From assembly GCF_003480915.1 (NCBI RefSeq), contig NZ_QUKD01000014.1, forward strand, positions 1 to 64,000: a stretch of 64,000 nucleotides of DNA. The letters are read 5' to 3'. The notes beneath the pieces were generated by a model. The model searched no databases. It saw nothing but the letters and a program-made list of their open reading frames with translations, and was not told the origin of the DNA. The translations under genes and the position numbers were made by a program. The stretch comes from Parabacteroides sp. TM07-1AC (lineage in GTDB: Bacteria > Bacteroidota > Bacteroidia > Bacteroidales > Tannerellaceae). Shown here piece by piece: positions 9,161 to 18,788 of the stretch. Within the stretch, counting starts at the first letter, position 1, and each line of letters opens with the position of its first letter.

Positions 9161-9826
9161 ATGAAAAAGTATTTAGCAGAGATGATCGGGACGATGGTAC
9201 TTGTCCTGATGGGTTGTGGTAGCGCAGTATTTGCGGGAGCCTCTCAACCTTTTTCAGCGGTTGGAACGCTGGGTGTAGCTTTTGCCTTCGGGCTGTCAGT
9301 TCTTGCAATGGTATACACGATCGGTAAGATTTCGGGATGTCATATCAATCCTGCCATCACACTGGGAATGTTGCTTTCTAAAAAGATTTCCGGAAAAGAT
9401 GCGGGTATGTATATGATCTTCCAGGTGATCGGTGCGATCATCGGATCATCTATCCTTTATATACTGGCAAAAGACTCCGGTTCTACTACCACGCTTACCG
9501 GAGCCAACGGGTATCATGATCTCGTTCCGGCTTTTGTTGCCGAAACAGTATTTACATTTATCTTCCTGCTTGTTGTTTTAGGTTCCACATCCAAAGGAGC
9601 CAATACCAAGTTTGCCGGTATCGCTATCGGTCTGGCTTTGGTGTTGATCCATATTGTTTGTATCCCTATTACCGGAACATCGGTGAATCCGGCACGTAGT
9701 ATCGGTCCGGCTTTGTTCCAGGGTGGTGAAGCTCTCTCACAATTATGGTTGTTCATCGTTGCACCTTTCCTGGGAGCCGCAATAGCTGCTTTGGTATGGA
9801 AAGGTATAGATACGGAAGAAGCATAA
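9161..9826 (+). CDS. aqpZ: Aquaporin, AqpZ-like water channel
   Basis: The 221-residue protein belongs to the MIP family, with six membrane helices and two half-helices. Both NPA boxes are intact: HINPAITLG (Asn63) and TSVNPARSIGPA (Asn176). The Arg after the second NPA is the selectivity-filter Arg. Length and motifs fit the water-selective AqpZ group better than the longer GlpF glycerol channels. It sits alone between the two tricorn-like genes, with a GC-rich terminator just after. The 273 bases upstream are AT-rich and show no other gene and no consensus -7 box. Confidence 0.93.
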   Translation: MKKYLAEMIGTMVLVLMGCGSAVFAGASQPFSAVGTLGVAFAFGLSVLAMVYTIGKISGCHINPAITLGMLLSKKISGKDAGMYMIFQVIGAIIGSSILYILAKDSGSTTTLTGANGYHDLVPAFVAETVFTFIFLLVVLGSTSKGANTKFAGIAIGLALVLIHIVCIPITGTSVNPARSIGPALFQGGEALSQLWLFIVAPFLGAAIAALVWKGIDTEEA

Positions 9827-9851
9827 TCCTTTGTTACTAAATTTATAACCG

Positions 9852-9890
9852 AAATCCCCGGGGAAATCACTGTCCTCCGGGGATTTTTTG
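9852..9890 (+). terminator. Terminator of the aquaporin gene
   Basis: A 10-bp stem (AAATCCCCGG with CCGGGGATTT) is followed by a T run, 25 bases after the aqpZ stop codon. Confidence 0.87.
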
Positions 9891-9935
9891 TTTGACAAAT
9901 TGATACTACTATGCCATGTAAATTGGATTACTATA

Positions 9936-9972
9936 CTGGGTAAATGAAATTACCCGACCGGGTAATATTTTT
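9936..9972 (+). promoter_or_regulatory. Three-armed hairpin region upstream of S41 paralogue 2
   Basis: Three short arms occur in a row: GGGTAA, TTACCCG and CGGGTAA, followed by TATTTTTT. The middle arm can pair with either neighbour, and the second pairing plus T run looks like a weak terminator. It lies upstream of the -7 box at 10033, so it may simply be a second terminator after aqpZ or an operator. Confidence 0.4.
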
Positions 9973-10032
9973 TAACGTATCAATAAGTTTGTAGAAGTAC
10001 GTGTATGAGTACAAATTGTCAGTCTCTTTTTC

Positions 10033-10040
10033 TACCTTTG
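10033..10040 (+). promoter_or_regulatory. -7 promoter box of S41 paralogue 2
   Basis: TACCTTTG matches TAnnTTTG, 23 bases before the ATG at 10064. Confidence 0.6.
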
Positions 10041-10063
10041 CCCGTAGACTAAACTAATATAAC

Positions 10064-13000
10064 ATGAACAAGAAACTTATTCTTTCTTTGCTAGCCTTAG
10101 CAGGTATTCCCACCCTCTTGATGGCTGCGGACGATGCACGCCTGTTGCGCTTTCCGGCTACCAATGGCAGTGAGATCGTTTTCTCGTATGCCGGTGACCT
10201 GTATAAAGTTCCGGCTACCGGTGGAGAGGCCCAGCGCCTGACTTCGCATGTAGGGTATGAAATGTTCCCCCGTTTTTCTCCGGACGGCAAAACGATTGCA
10301 TTCACCGGACAGTATGATGGTAACACAGAAGTGTATACGATCCCTTCTACGGGGGGAGAGCCTTTACGTGTCACTTATACGGCGACCAACAAGCGTGATG
10401 ATCTCGGTGACCGTATGGGGCCTAACAACATTGTCATGAACTGGACTCCCGACGGAAGCCGTATCGTTTACCGTAATCGTATCAGCGATGGTTTCGACGG
10501 GAAATTATATACGGTGGATAAAGAAGGCGGTCTTTCCGAGGTGATTCCTTTGCCGGAAGGTGGTTTCTGCAGTTATTCACCGGATGGAAAACAACTGGCT
10601 TACAACCGTGTGATGCGTGAATTTCGTACCTGGAAATATTACAAAGGGGGAATGGCCGATGATATCTGGATTTATAATCCGGAAAAGAAATCGGTGGAAA
10701 ATATTACGGACAATGTCGCCCAGGATATTATTCCGATGTGGATCGGTGATGAAATATTCTTCCTTTCGGACCGTGACCGTACGATGAATATCTTTGTTTA
10801 CAATACAAAGACCCGGCAAACCAGTAAAGTGACCGATTTCACGGAATACGATGTGAAGTTCCCGAGTGCAAACGGTCATACGATCGTTTTCGAGAATGGC
10901 GGTTATCTTTATAAGATGGATGCGGCAGCCAAGAAGCCGGAAAAGGTGGAGGTAAAGCTGACATCCGATAATATCTATGCCCGTAGCGAGATAAAAGACG
11001 GCGCACAGTATCTGACTGAAGCCAGTATCTCTCCTGACGGCGAACGTGTTGTCGTAACAGCCCGCGGTGAAGTGTTCAACCTGCCGGTAGAGAAAGGCGT
11101 AACGAAGAATATCACCCGCTCTCCGGGGCAGCATGACCGAGAAGCACAATGGTCTCCAGACGGTAAAATGATCGTTTACATCTCTGACGGTACCGGTGAA
11201 ACGGAACTTTATATGCAGGATGCAACAGGTGGCGAACCTGTTCAGCTGACAAAAGATAACGACACCTATATCCGTTCATTCGAGTGGAGTCCGGATTCAA
11301 AAACGGTCGTTTATACAGACCGTAAGAACCGTATCAACCTGCTGGATATAGCTACTAAGCAGGTAACGACCTTGCTGCAGGACCCGATGGCCGAGATCCG
11401 GGACGTAACCTATTCTCCCGACAGCAAATGGCTGACCTATTCCCGTCCGGGAACGAATGAGCACAGTATTATCTATGTTTACAACATTGCAGAGAAAAAA
11501 GAATATCCGGTAACGGATAAGTGGTATAATTCGGATTCACCTGTTTTCAGTCGTGACGGAAAATATCTCGTATTCTCTTCTGCCCGCGATTTTAATCCTA
11601 CTTACGGTTCTCTGGAATGGAATCATGTATATAATAATATGGAGGGCGTTTACCTGGTATTGTTATCAAAGGATACTCCTTCTCCTTTCTTGGAAAAAGA
11701 TGCCGAAGTGGCTGTAGTAAAAGAGGATAAAGCGAAAAAGGAAGAACCGAAGAAAGACGGAAAGAAAGAAACTGCATCCGAAAGTCCGGTTGTGAAGATC
11801 GATATGGATGGTATTTCTGATCGTATTATCCAGCTCCCGCTGGCAGGTTCCCGTTACGGAAACTTCTATGCTGATGGTAATAAAGTTTACTATTTCGGCA
11901 GGGGCGGTACGAAGGTATACGATCTCGAAAAGCAAAAAGAAGAAAGTGTAGCTGACGGTGCATCTATGTCCGTAGCTCCCGGCAGCAAAAAAGCATTGTT
12001 CTACAAAGGAGGAGAGATCTATGTGACCGATATTCCTTCGGGTAAGGCTGATCTGAGCGAAGCTGTGAATCTTTCGAACATGAAGATTACGACTGATTAT
12101 CCGAAAGAATGGGCACAGATATTCGATGAGGCATGGCGTGCTTTCCGTGACGGCTTCTATGTGGAAAATATGCATGGAGTGGATTGGAAGGCTATTAAGA
12201 AGAAATATGAAGTCCTTTTGCCGTACGTAAAAACACGTTTGGATTTGAATTATGTGATCGGTGAGATGATCGGCGAACTGAACTGCGGTCATGCTTATGT
12301 GAATCCGGGTGAATTGGATCGTCCGGACTGTGTGCAGACCGGTCTGCTGGGAGCAGAGATTTCACGTGATAAGAGTGGTTTCTTCCGTCTGGAAAAGATA
12401 TTGCCGGGTGCTTCCTGGAGCAAGGATTTGCGTTCTCCGCTGACTGAGCCGGGTATCGAAGCCAAAGCCGGTGAGTTTATCGTGGCTATCGATGGCGTTC
12501 CGACCAACAGTGTGAAGGATATGTTCTCTTTGTTAGTAGGGAAAGCCGGTGTGCCTACCGAACTTTCATTGAACAGTAAACCCCAGCTGGCTGGTGCACG
12601 TAAGATTGTGATCAGCCCGCTTGCCGAGGAATATTCTTTGTATCACTACAACTGGGTGCAGGATAACATCAAGAAAGTGGATAAGGCGACTAACGGGCGT
12701 GTTGGATATATCTATATCCCGGATATGGGCGTGGATGGTCTGAATGAGTTCTCCCGTTATTTCTATCCGCAACTGGATAAAGAAGGTCTGATCATCGACG
12801 ACCGTGCCAATGGTGGCGGTAACGTCTCTCCGATGATCCTTGAACGTCTTTCCCGCGAACCATATCGTCTGACGATGCGCCGCGGCTCCAACCATATTGG
12901 AACTGTTCCCGATGCAGTACAGGTGGGCCCGAAAGTTTGCCTTATCAACAAGTATTCTGCTTCGGACGGTGACTTGTTCCCGTGGGGGTTCCGTGCCCTG

Positions 13001-13303
13001 GGCTTAGGAAAACTGATCGGAACCCGTACCTGGGGTGGTATCGTCGGTATCAGTGGTCCGCTGCCTTACATGGACGGAACCGATATCCGTGTACCGTTCT
13101 TCACCAGCTATGATCCGAAGACCGGTCAGTGGATCATCGAAAACCACGGTGTCGACCCGGATATCCTGATCGATAACGATCCGATCAAGGAGTGGAACGG
13201 CGAAGACCAGCAACTGAACAAGGCGATCGAAGAGGTTATGAAAGATCTTCAGAATCGTAAGCCGTTGGCTCCGGTTCCGGCACCGAGGGATTTCAGTAAG
13301 TGA
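10064..13303 (+). CDS. Tricorn-like S41 peptidase (paralogue 2)
   Basis: The 1079-residue secreted protein (signal ending near LLMAA, residue 21) shares the layout of the protein at 5624: propeller repeats with SPDG motifs to about residue 540, a charged Lys/Glu linker at about 545-580, a helical C1 domain, PDZ at about 770-850 and an S41 core. The core has Cys741-Gly742-His743 in the position of the Ser-His pair. It also has Tyr-Ser-Ala-Ser967-Asp968-Gly, which fits the tricorn nucleophile followed by the specificity Asp. This copy therefore looks catalytically competent. The likely role is periplasmic peptide degradation. It has its own promoter and a short hairpin terminator. Confidence 0.9.
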   Translation: MNKKLILSLLALAGIPTLLMAADDARLLRFPATNGSEIVFSYAGDLYKVPATGGEAQRLTSHVGYEMFPRFSPDGKTIAFTGQYDGNTEVYTIPSTGGEPLRVTYTATNKRDDLGDRMGPNNIVMNWTPDGSRIVYRNRISDGFDGKLYTVDKEGGLSEVIPLPEGGFCSYSPDGKQLAYNRVMREFRTWKYYKGGMADDIWIYNPEKKSVENITDNVAQDIIPMWIGDEIFFLSDRDRTMNIFVYNTKTRQTSKVTDFTEYDVKFPSANGHTIVFENGGYLYKMDAAAKKPEKVEVKLTSDNIYARSEIKDGAQYLTEASISPDGERVVVTARGEVFNLPVEKGVTKNITRSPGQHDREAQWSPDGKMIVYISDGTGETELYMQDATGGEPVQLTKDNDTYIRSFEWSPDSKTVVYTDRKNRINLLDIATKQVTTLLQDPMAEIRDVTYSPDSKWLTYSRPGTNEHSIIYVYNIAEKKEYPVTDKWYNSDSPVFSRDGKYLVFSSARDFNPTYGSLEWNHVYNNMEGVYLVLLSKDTPSPFLEKDAEVAVVKEDKAKKEEPKKDGKKETASESPVVKIDMDGISDRIIQLPLAGSRYGNFYADGNKVYYFGRGGTKVYDLEKQKEESVADGASMSVAPGSKKALFYKGGEIYVTDIPSGKADLSEAVNLSNMKITTDYPKEWAQIFDEAWRAFRDGFYVENMHGVDWKAIKKKYEVLLPYVKTRLDLNYVIGEMIGELNCGHAYVNPGELDRPDCVQTGLLGAEISRDKSGFFRLEKILPGASWSKDLRSPLTEPGIEAKAGEFIVAIDGVPTNSVKDMFSLLVGKAGVPTELSLNSKPQLAGARKIVISPLAEEYSLYHYNWVQDNIKKVDKATNGRVGYIYIPDMGVDGLNEFSRYFYPQLDKEGLIIDDRANGGGNVSPMILERLSREPYRLTMRRGSNHIGTVPDAVQVGPKVCLINKYSASDGDLFPWGFRALGLGKLIGTRTWGGIVGISGPLPYMDGTDIRVPFFTSYDPKTGQWIIENHGVDPDILIDNDPIKEWNGEDQQLNKAIEEVMKDLQNRKPLAPVPAPRDFSK

Positions 13304-13324
13304 TGTTGAAGTAAAATATGGAAG

Positions 13325-13354
13325 AAAGGATATCTTGCACAGGTATCCTTTTTT
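13325..13354 (+). terminator. Terminator of S41 paralogue 2
   Basis: AAGGATA and TATCCTT form a 7-bp stem with an 11-base loop, followed by TTTT. It is modest but well placed, about 20 bases after the stop codon. Confidence 0.6.
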
Positions 13355-13412
13355 CATTTACATACTTAAATTACTTTTTAACAGACAGAAGTATGCAATA
13401 AATTGATTTGTC

Positions 13413-13443
13413 GATAAATGAAGTTTATTATTTTATATATTTG
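13413..13443 (+). promoter_or_regulatory. Promoter of PUL 1 regulatory genes
   Basis: TTG at 13413-13415 lies 20 bases before TATATTTG at 13436-13443, a full match to the Bacteroidetes housekeeping promoter. The sigma start codon is 28 bases downstream. Confidence 0.7.
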
Positions 13444-13471
13444 TGACCATTAATATGGAAATAGGGAAAGA

Positions 13472-14044
13472 ATGCTGCAGGAAAGGAGATTATTAAAAGA
13501 GTTAACCGAAGGATCAGAGTTTAGTTTTAACGCTCTGTACAATCTTTGGGCCTCTAGACTATACCATTTTGCATTCTCATATTTGAAATCAGATAGTGCG
13601 GCGAAAGATGTGGTACAGGAAACATTTGTAAAAATCTGGACTAATAGGGAAAATATAAATCCGGATTCATCTTTTAAAGCTTATTTATTTACTATTTCCT
13701 ATCATTTTTTATTGAAAGAACTTCGCCGTCAGTTGAATCATCCACAGATGGAGAATTTTCTGGAGATCAAAAAGGAACTTGTTTCAGCAGAAAATATAGA
13801 AGCTAAATATGATTTTGATCTTTTTTTGAAAGAACTGGAAGTTGCCAAGCAGAAACTGACACCTCGACAAAGAGAAATATTTGTTTTGAATAAGGAATAT
13901 AATCTTTCCGTTACAGAAATCGCTTCCCGACTATCAATAACAGAACAAGTGGTACGTAACCAACTTTCTGCCGCCTTGAAGTTACTACGTAGTGAATTGT
14001 CAAATTACTCTTATTTGTTTATACTATTTACAATTCATTTTTGA
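13472..14044 (+). CDS. ECF sigma factor of PUL 1
   Basis: The 190-residue protein has both sigma domains. Region 2 (about 20-90) includes YLKSDSAAKDVVQETFVKIW, and region 4 (about 125-180) includes LTPRQREIFVLNKEYNLSVTEIASRLSITEQVV with a clear helix-turn-helix. It belongs to the Bacteroidetes RpoE-like ECF group that works with FecR anti-sigma and STN-containing SusC proteins. Its gene is 85 bases upstream of the FecR gene and likely activates susC/susD and the GH2 gene when the SusC signals glycan import. Confidence 0.92.
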   Translation: MLQERRLLKELTEGSEFSFNALYNLWASRLYHFAFSYLKSDSAAKDVVQETFVKIWTNRENINPDSSFKAYLFTISYHFLLKELRRQLNHPQMENFLEIKKELVSAENIEAKYDFDLFLKELEVAKQKLTPRQREIFVLNKEYNLSVTEIASRLSITEQVVRNQLSAALKLLRSELSNYSYLFILFTIHF

Positions 14045-14129
14045 AAATATGTTTTATAGCATATAAAAATCAATGTTATAAATTCAGAGTTTAGGGATAT
14101 AACTCATAAACAAAAGAAATTCTTGGCTT

Positions 14130-15143
14130 ATGAGTGCATCAATAAATAAGAAACTGAAAGACTGGTTTACGAAATATCAGGCTGAACAAATCAGCCGGGA
14201 GGAGTTTCGTGAATTGAGGCAAGAGGTCAATAACTATACAGATGAAGAACTTTTTCCTGTTTTATTGGACAGTTGGAATAATTCATTGAATAATAAAACT
14301 TTATCACCGGAGGATGCGCAGGATCTATTACTTCGTATTCGCAGGGATATAGCAACATCTCCGGCTCCGGAAAAGAAAATAAGAAAGTTATCTTGGCGAC
14401 AGATCGCAGCAACCATTGCATTGTTTATAATGAGCAGTTTATCTTTATATTTATATGTAGATAACCGGAATATAACCTTGTTGGCTGATCGAAAAATGGA
14501 AGTGAAAGTAGGAAAAGGCGAACGTGTCTCAATCACGTTACCGGATGGAACAGCCGTAAAACTTAATTCTGAATCGATACTTTCTTATAAACAAGATTTT
14601 GGTAAAAAAGATCGTCGGGTCTCTCTCTCTGGTGAGGGGTACTTTAAAGTGCAAAAAGATACACAAAAGAGGTTTGTGGTTAATACAGAGTTCATTGATA
14701 TAGAGGTGACAGGAACTTCATTTAATGTATATGCCTATTCAAATAAGGATATGATGGAAATGGCCTTGGTGCAGGGCAGTGTAACTGTATCTTCGGTTCA
14801 TCCTCCTTTTGAAAAAATAAATGTTGTTCCGAATGAGAAAGTCATTTATGATAAGAAAACAGGGAAAATGAAAAAAATCACATCTTCGAATATATTGGAA
14901 ACGGCTTGGGTAAGTAAAGAGTTGGTGTTCAGATCGGAGCCCCTGGAAGAGGTATTGAAAAGAGTAGGACGTAAATATGGAGTCTCCTTTGATGTAATAG
15001 ATTCTTCTTTTATAAAGGATACTTATACTGGTGTGTTTGATAAAGAAGAAATCGAAGATGTGATGAATATCCTGAAAATTCATTATGGATTTGATTATAA
15101 AATAAAAGGCAATGGAATTCAAATTTTTGCGAACCGGAAATAG
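14130..15143 (+). CDS. FecR family anti-sigma factor of PUL 1
   Basis: The 337-residue protein has an N-terminal cytoplasmic sigma-binding region (1-85), one membrane helix at about 88-108 (QIAATIALFIMSSLSLYLY), a periplasmic FecR domain at about 125-220 with VSITLPDGTAVKLNSESIL, and a C-terminal DUF4974 domain at about 265-335. The partner is the sigma factor just upstream. The periplasmic part should contact the STN domain of the SusC at 15302. Confidence 0.92.
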   Translation: MSASINKKLKDWFTKYQAEQISREEFRELRQEVNNYTDEELFPVLLDSWNNSLNNKTLSPEDAQDLLLRIRRDIATSPAPEKKIRKLSWRQIAATIALFIMSSLSLYLYVDNRNITLLADRKMEVKVGKGERVSITLPDGTAVKLNSESILSYKQDFGKKDRRVSLSGEGYFKVQKDTQKRFVVNTEFIDIEVTGTSFNVYAYSNKDMMEMALVQGSVTVSSVHPPFEKINVVPNEKVIYDKKTGKMKKITSSNILETAWVSKELVFRSEPLEEVLKRVGRKYGVSFDVIDSSFIKDTYTGVFDKEEIEDVMNILKIHYGFDYKIKGNGIQIFANRK

Positions 15144-15192
15144 AGTATTAATCTAAAAAAGAAAAATGATGGAAACATAGGAGGAAAAAAGA

Positions 15193-15222
15193 TATCCGGA
15201 AAGCGGGCAGGCTCTCCGGATA
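15193..15222 (+). promoter_or_regulatory. Hairpin in the FecR-SusC spacer
   Basis: TATCCGGA and TCCGGATA form a perfect 8-bp stem with a 14-base loop and no T run. It could be an RNA processing or stability element that separates regulator and transporter expression, or a protein-binding dyad. Function is unproven. Confidence 0.4.
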
Positions 15223-15301
15223 GAACGTCGAATTCAGTTCGAAAAGCTATGCGATAACATAGCTGTATAAATAACTAAAAGTCAACTTTAAATTTTTTAT
15301 T

Positions 15302-18300
15302 ATGAATGTTATTCAAAACATGTTTAAGTTAAAGCGTAAAAGTACAAAATTTTGTAGAATCAATTTGTTTATTGTACTATGTTTTATCTTTTTAACTACC
15401 GTGTCTGCTTATGCACAAACCGGTAGTGTTAATCTGGAGCTCAAAAATGTGACATTGGCACATTTTCTTCAAGAAATAGAAAAGCAATCGACTTATCGCT
15501 TTTCTTATAAAGACGCAGATCTGGCAAAAAAAGAACCAGTAACCATTTCTGCAAAGAATCAGTTAATTAAAAGTTTATTAACGGATATTCTGTCTAAGCG
15601 TAATTTAGAATACCAGGTTTCCGGTAATAAGATTCTGATAACGGCCGCCTCTGCACAGTATAAAAAATCGAATGTAAAAAGGATGATAAGTGGAGTTGTT
15701 GTGGATGAAAAGGGAGAGCCTGTTATTGGTGCTAACGTCTCGGAAAAAGGAACAACTAATGGAACTATAACAGATGTGGACGGTCAGTTCTCTTTGGAAG
15801 TAGGAAATAATAGTAATCTGTTGATATCATATATTGGTTATAGTGGTCAGGAATTGTCTATAAAAGGAAGAGAAATATTTAATATTACATTGAAAGAGGA
15901 TTCTCAGGCCTTGGATGAGGTTGTTGTTGTTGGGTATGGTACACAAAAGAAAGTTAATTTAACGGGTTCCGTAAGCACAGTTGGTTCTGAAACCCTAGAA
16001 AGCAGGCCAGTTATGACTGCTTCCCAAGCACTGCAGGGGGTAGTACCGGGATTACAAATAACACAAAATTCTGGTAGTATGGATAAAACTGCCAGTATTA
16101 ATATTCGTGGTATTGCAACGATCGGCGAAGGTTCTGATGGAAATCCGTTGATATTAATCGATGGTATGGAGGGAGACCTCAATTCCATTAATCCGCAGGA
16201 TATAGAAAATATATCTGTGTTGAAAGATGCTGCAGCCTCTTCTATTTATGGTTCCCGTGCACCGTTTGGAGTCATTCTAGTTACAACGAAAAGAGGGCGT
16301 ACCGGAAAACCGACCTTGAATTATAATAATAGTTTTCGTTGGAGTTCGCCTGTTTTGTTACCGGAATCTCCTGATTCCTATACATTTGCTTTGTTTATGA
16401 ATGACGGAAATATTAATGGTGGGATGACTCCCTTTTTTACTGAAGAGCATTTACAGCGGATATTAGATTATCAAAGTGGGAAAATAACGGAGTCGATTAT
16501 ACCTAATCCAAGTAATCCGTCCAAATGGGGAGATGGCTACCTGTATGGGAATGATAATGTAGATTGGTTCAGATCTATTTTCCGGACAAACGTTTTTTCG
16601 CAGGAACATAATTTCAGTATCAACGGAGGTACAGAAGATTTTAATTATTATGTTTCTGCCAACTATCTGGATCAAAACGGTATGATGCAGTTTAATCAAG
16701 ATACTTATGATCGTTTTGCCAGTACGGTAAAAGTGAATATAAAAGTGACAGATTGGTTGAAATTTAATTATAGTAGCCGTTTTATCCGTGAAGATTACGG
16801 ACGTCCCAGTGATTTGACGGATAATTTATATTATTATCTGATAATCCGTGGGTGGCCGACATTACCGTTGTATGATCCTAATGGTTATCTTTATGATTCT
16901 CCAACTCCGGCATTAGGTTTGCGGGATGGTGGGCGCGATAGAAAGAAAACAGATAACTTGTACCAGCAAGGACAACTTGTCATTGAACCAGTCAAGGATT
17001 GGAGAACATTTGTTGATTTTAATTATCGTATAGAAAACCAGGCGCGTAACTGGGATTATCAAAAAACATATAACCATGATGTAGAAGGTAATCCATATCC
17101 ATATCGGAACAGTTCTCATGTGTATGAAGGTCATAATACAAGTAACTATATGAATATAAATGCTTATACGGAATATAGTAAACAACTTGAATCGGGACAT
17201 AATTTTAAAGGGATGGTTGGTTTTCAAGCTGAACTGATGAAATATAAATCAATTTCATTACAACGTGAAGGTATAATCGTCCCTTCACTTCCTTCGGTAG
17301 ATATCACTTCTGGTACAGACGCTTATGGAAAAGAGGTGACTCCTTCTGTTTCCGGAAATCTGTCAGACTGGGCTACTGCCGGTTTTTTTGGCCGTTTGAA
17401 TTATGATTATGAAGGTCGGTATCTGGCAGAAGTCAATCTGCGTTACGATGGTACATCACGTTTCAGGTCAGATAAACGTTGGAATATGTTTCCTTCTTTT
17501 TCTTTAGGATGGAATATAGCACGTGAAGAGTTTTGGAAACCTTGGGAAGATATGGTCGGAACATTAAAGTTGAGAGCTTCTTATGGAGAACTTGGAAATC
17601 AAAACACAAAAAGTTGGTATCCGACTTATCAGACAATGTCTGTGAGTGCTTCTAGTGGCAGTTGGTTGATGAGTGGTGCAAAACCCAATACGGCATATGC
17701 ACCAGGTTTGGTAAGTTCATTGATGACATGGGAGCGGATAAAAACATGGGATATTGGTCTTGATTTTGGAGCTTTAGGGAATCGTTTGACAGGATCATTT
17801 GATTATTACCAGCGTCAAACATTGGATATGGTTGGACCAGCACCGGAATTACCGGTTATATTAGGAACCAGTGTCCCCAAAATGAACAATACAGACTTGA
17901 AGACGTACGGCTTTGATTTGTCTGTTGCTTGGAATGACCGGTTGCAGAACGGATTGGGTTACGGTGTAAAATTTATATTATCCGATTCGCAGACTGAGAT
18001 TACTCGTTATCCTAATCAGACGGGGCGATTGGATACATATCGTGAAGGTATGAAATATGGAGAAATATGGGGATATACCACTGTTGGGATCGCAAAGACA
18101 CAGGAAGAAATGGATGCTCATCTGGCATCTTTACCTAATGGAGGACAGGATGCGATCGGCAGTCGTTGGGAAGCTGGTGATTTAATGTTTGCGGATATTA
18201 ATGGAGATGGAAAAATAGATAATGGGGCGAATACGATCGATGATCATGGTGATCTGAAGATCATTGGGAATTCAACTCCTCGCTTCCAGTTTGGTTTGGA

Positions 18301-18784
18301 TATTTCTGCTGATTATAAAGGATTTGATTTCCGAGCATTTTTCCAGGGGGTAATGAAACGTAAGTATTTCCAAAACAGTTGGTTTTTTTGGGGATCAGGA
18401 AGTGGTGTATATGGTTCTTCCTGTCAAATACCTCATTTGGATTATTTCCGTAATGATGAAAACCATCCGTTGGGATTAAATATGAACTCATATTTCCCGC
18501 GTCCGGACTTTAGTGATGAGAAAAATCATCAGGTACAGACCGGTTATTTGCAGAATGCAGCTTATATCCGTTTGAAAAATGTCCAATTGGGATATACTTT
18601 GCCTGAATCTCTAACCCGGAAGTTTGCTGTATCCAGATTAAGACTTTTTGTTTCGGGGGAAAATCTTTGGACAGGAGCTTCACTGTTTGATAACTTTGAT
18701 CCGGAAACGATAGATGGAGGCTCACAAGGGAATGTTTACCCTTTGTCAAAAGTTATTTCTTGTGGTTTAAGTGTAAACTTTTAA
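15302..18784 (+). CDS. SusC-like TonB-dependent transporter with STN domain (PUL 1)
   Basis: The 1160-residue outer-membrane protein has a signal peptide cleaved near AYAQ, then a secretin/TonB N-terminal (STN) domain at about 45-115. A carboxypeptidase-regulatory-like beta-sandwich (about 128-200) follows, then the TonB-box-like DEVVVVGYGTQKK, the plug, and a 22-strand beta-barrel ending in aromatic Phe. The STN domain marks it as a transducer to FecR. It imports oligosaccharides together with the SusD encoded four bases downstream. The substrate is unknown. Its codons are visibly richer in A and T than those of the flanking housekeeping genes. Confidence 0.94.
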   Translation: MNVIQNMFKLKRKSTKFCRINLFIVLCFIFLTTVSAYAQTGSVNLELKNVTLAHFLQEIEKQSTYRFSYKDADLAKKEPVTISAKNQLIKSLLTDILSKRNLEYQVSGNKILITAASAQYKKSNVKRMISGVVVDEKGEPVIGANVSEKGTTNGTITDVDGQFSLEVGNNSNLLISYIGYSGQELSIKGREIFNITLKEDSQALDEVVVVGYGTQKKVNLTGSVSTVGSETLESRPVMTASQALQGVVPGLQITQNSGSMDKTASINIRGIATIGEGSDGNPLILIDGMEGDLNSINPQDIENISVLKDAAASSIYGSRAPFGVILVTTKRGRTGKPTLNYNNSFRWSSPVLLPESPDSYTFALFMNDGNINGGMTPFFTEEHLQRILDYQSGKITESIIPNPSNPSKWGDGYLYGNDNVDWFRSIFRTNVFSQEHNFSINGGTEDFNYYVSANYLDQNGMMQFNQDTYDRFASTVKVNIKVTDWLKFNYSSRFIREDYGRPSDLTDNLYYYLIIRGWPTLPLYDPNGYLYDSPTPALGLRDGGRDRKKTDNLYQQGQLVIEPVKDWRTFVDFNYRIENQARNWDYQKTYNHDVEGNPYPYRNSSHVYEGHNTSNYMNINAYTEYSKQLESGHNFKGMVGFQAELMKYKSISLQREGIIVPSLPSVDITSGTDAYGKEVTPSVSGNLSDWATAGFFGRLNYDYEGRYLAEVNLRYDGTSRFRSDKRWNMFPSFSLGWNIAREEFWKPWEDMVGTLKLRASYGELGNQNTKSWYPTYQTMSVSASSGSWLMSGAKPNTAYAPGLVSSLMTWERIKTWDIGLDFGALGNRLTGSFDYYQRQTLDMVGPAPELPVILGTSVPKMNNTDLKTYGFDLSVAWNDRLQNGLGYGVKFILSDSQTEITRYPNQTGRLDTYREGMKYGEIWGYTTVGIAKTQEEMDAHLASLPNGGQDAIGSRWEAGDLMFADINGDGKIDNGANTIDDHGDLKIIGNSTPRFQFGLDISADYKGFDFRAFFQGVMKRKYFQNSWFFWGSGSGVYGSSCQIPHLDYFRNDENHPLGLNMNSYFPRPDFSDEKNHQVQTGYLQNAAYIRLKNVQLGYTLPESLTRKFAVSRLRLFVSGENLWTGASLFDNFDPETIDGGSQGNVYPLSKVISCGLSVNF

Positions 18785-18788
18785 TTAG

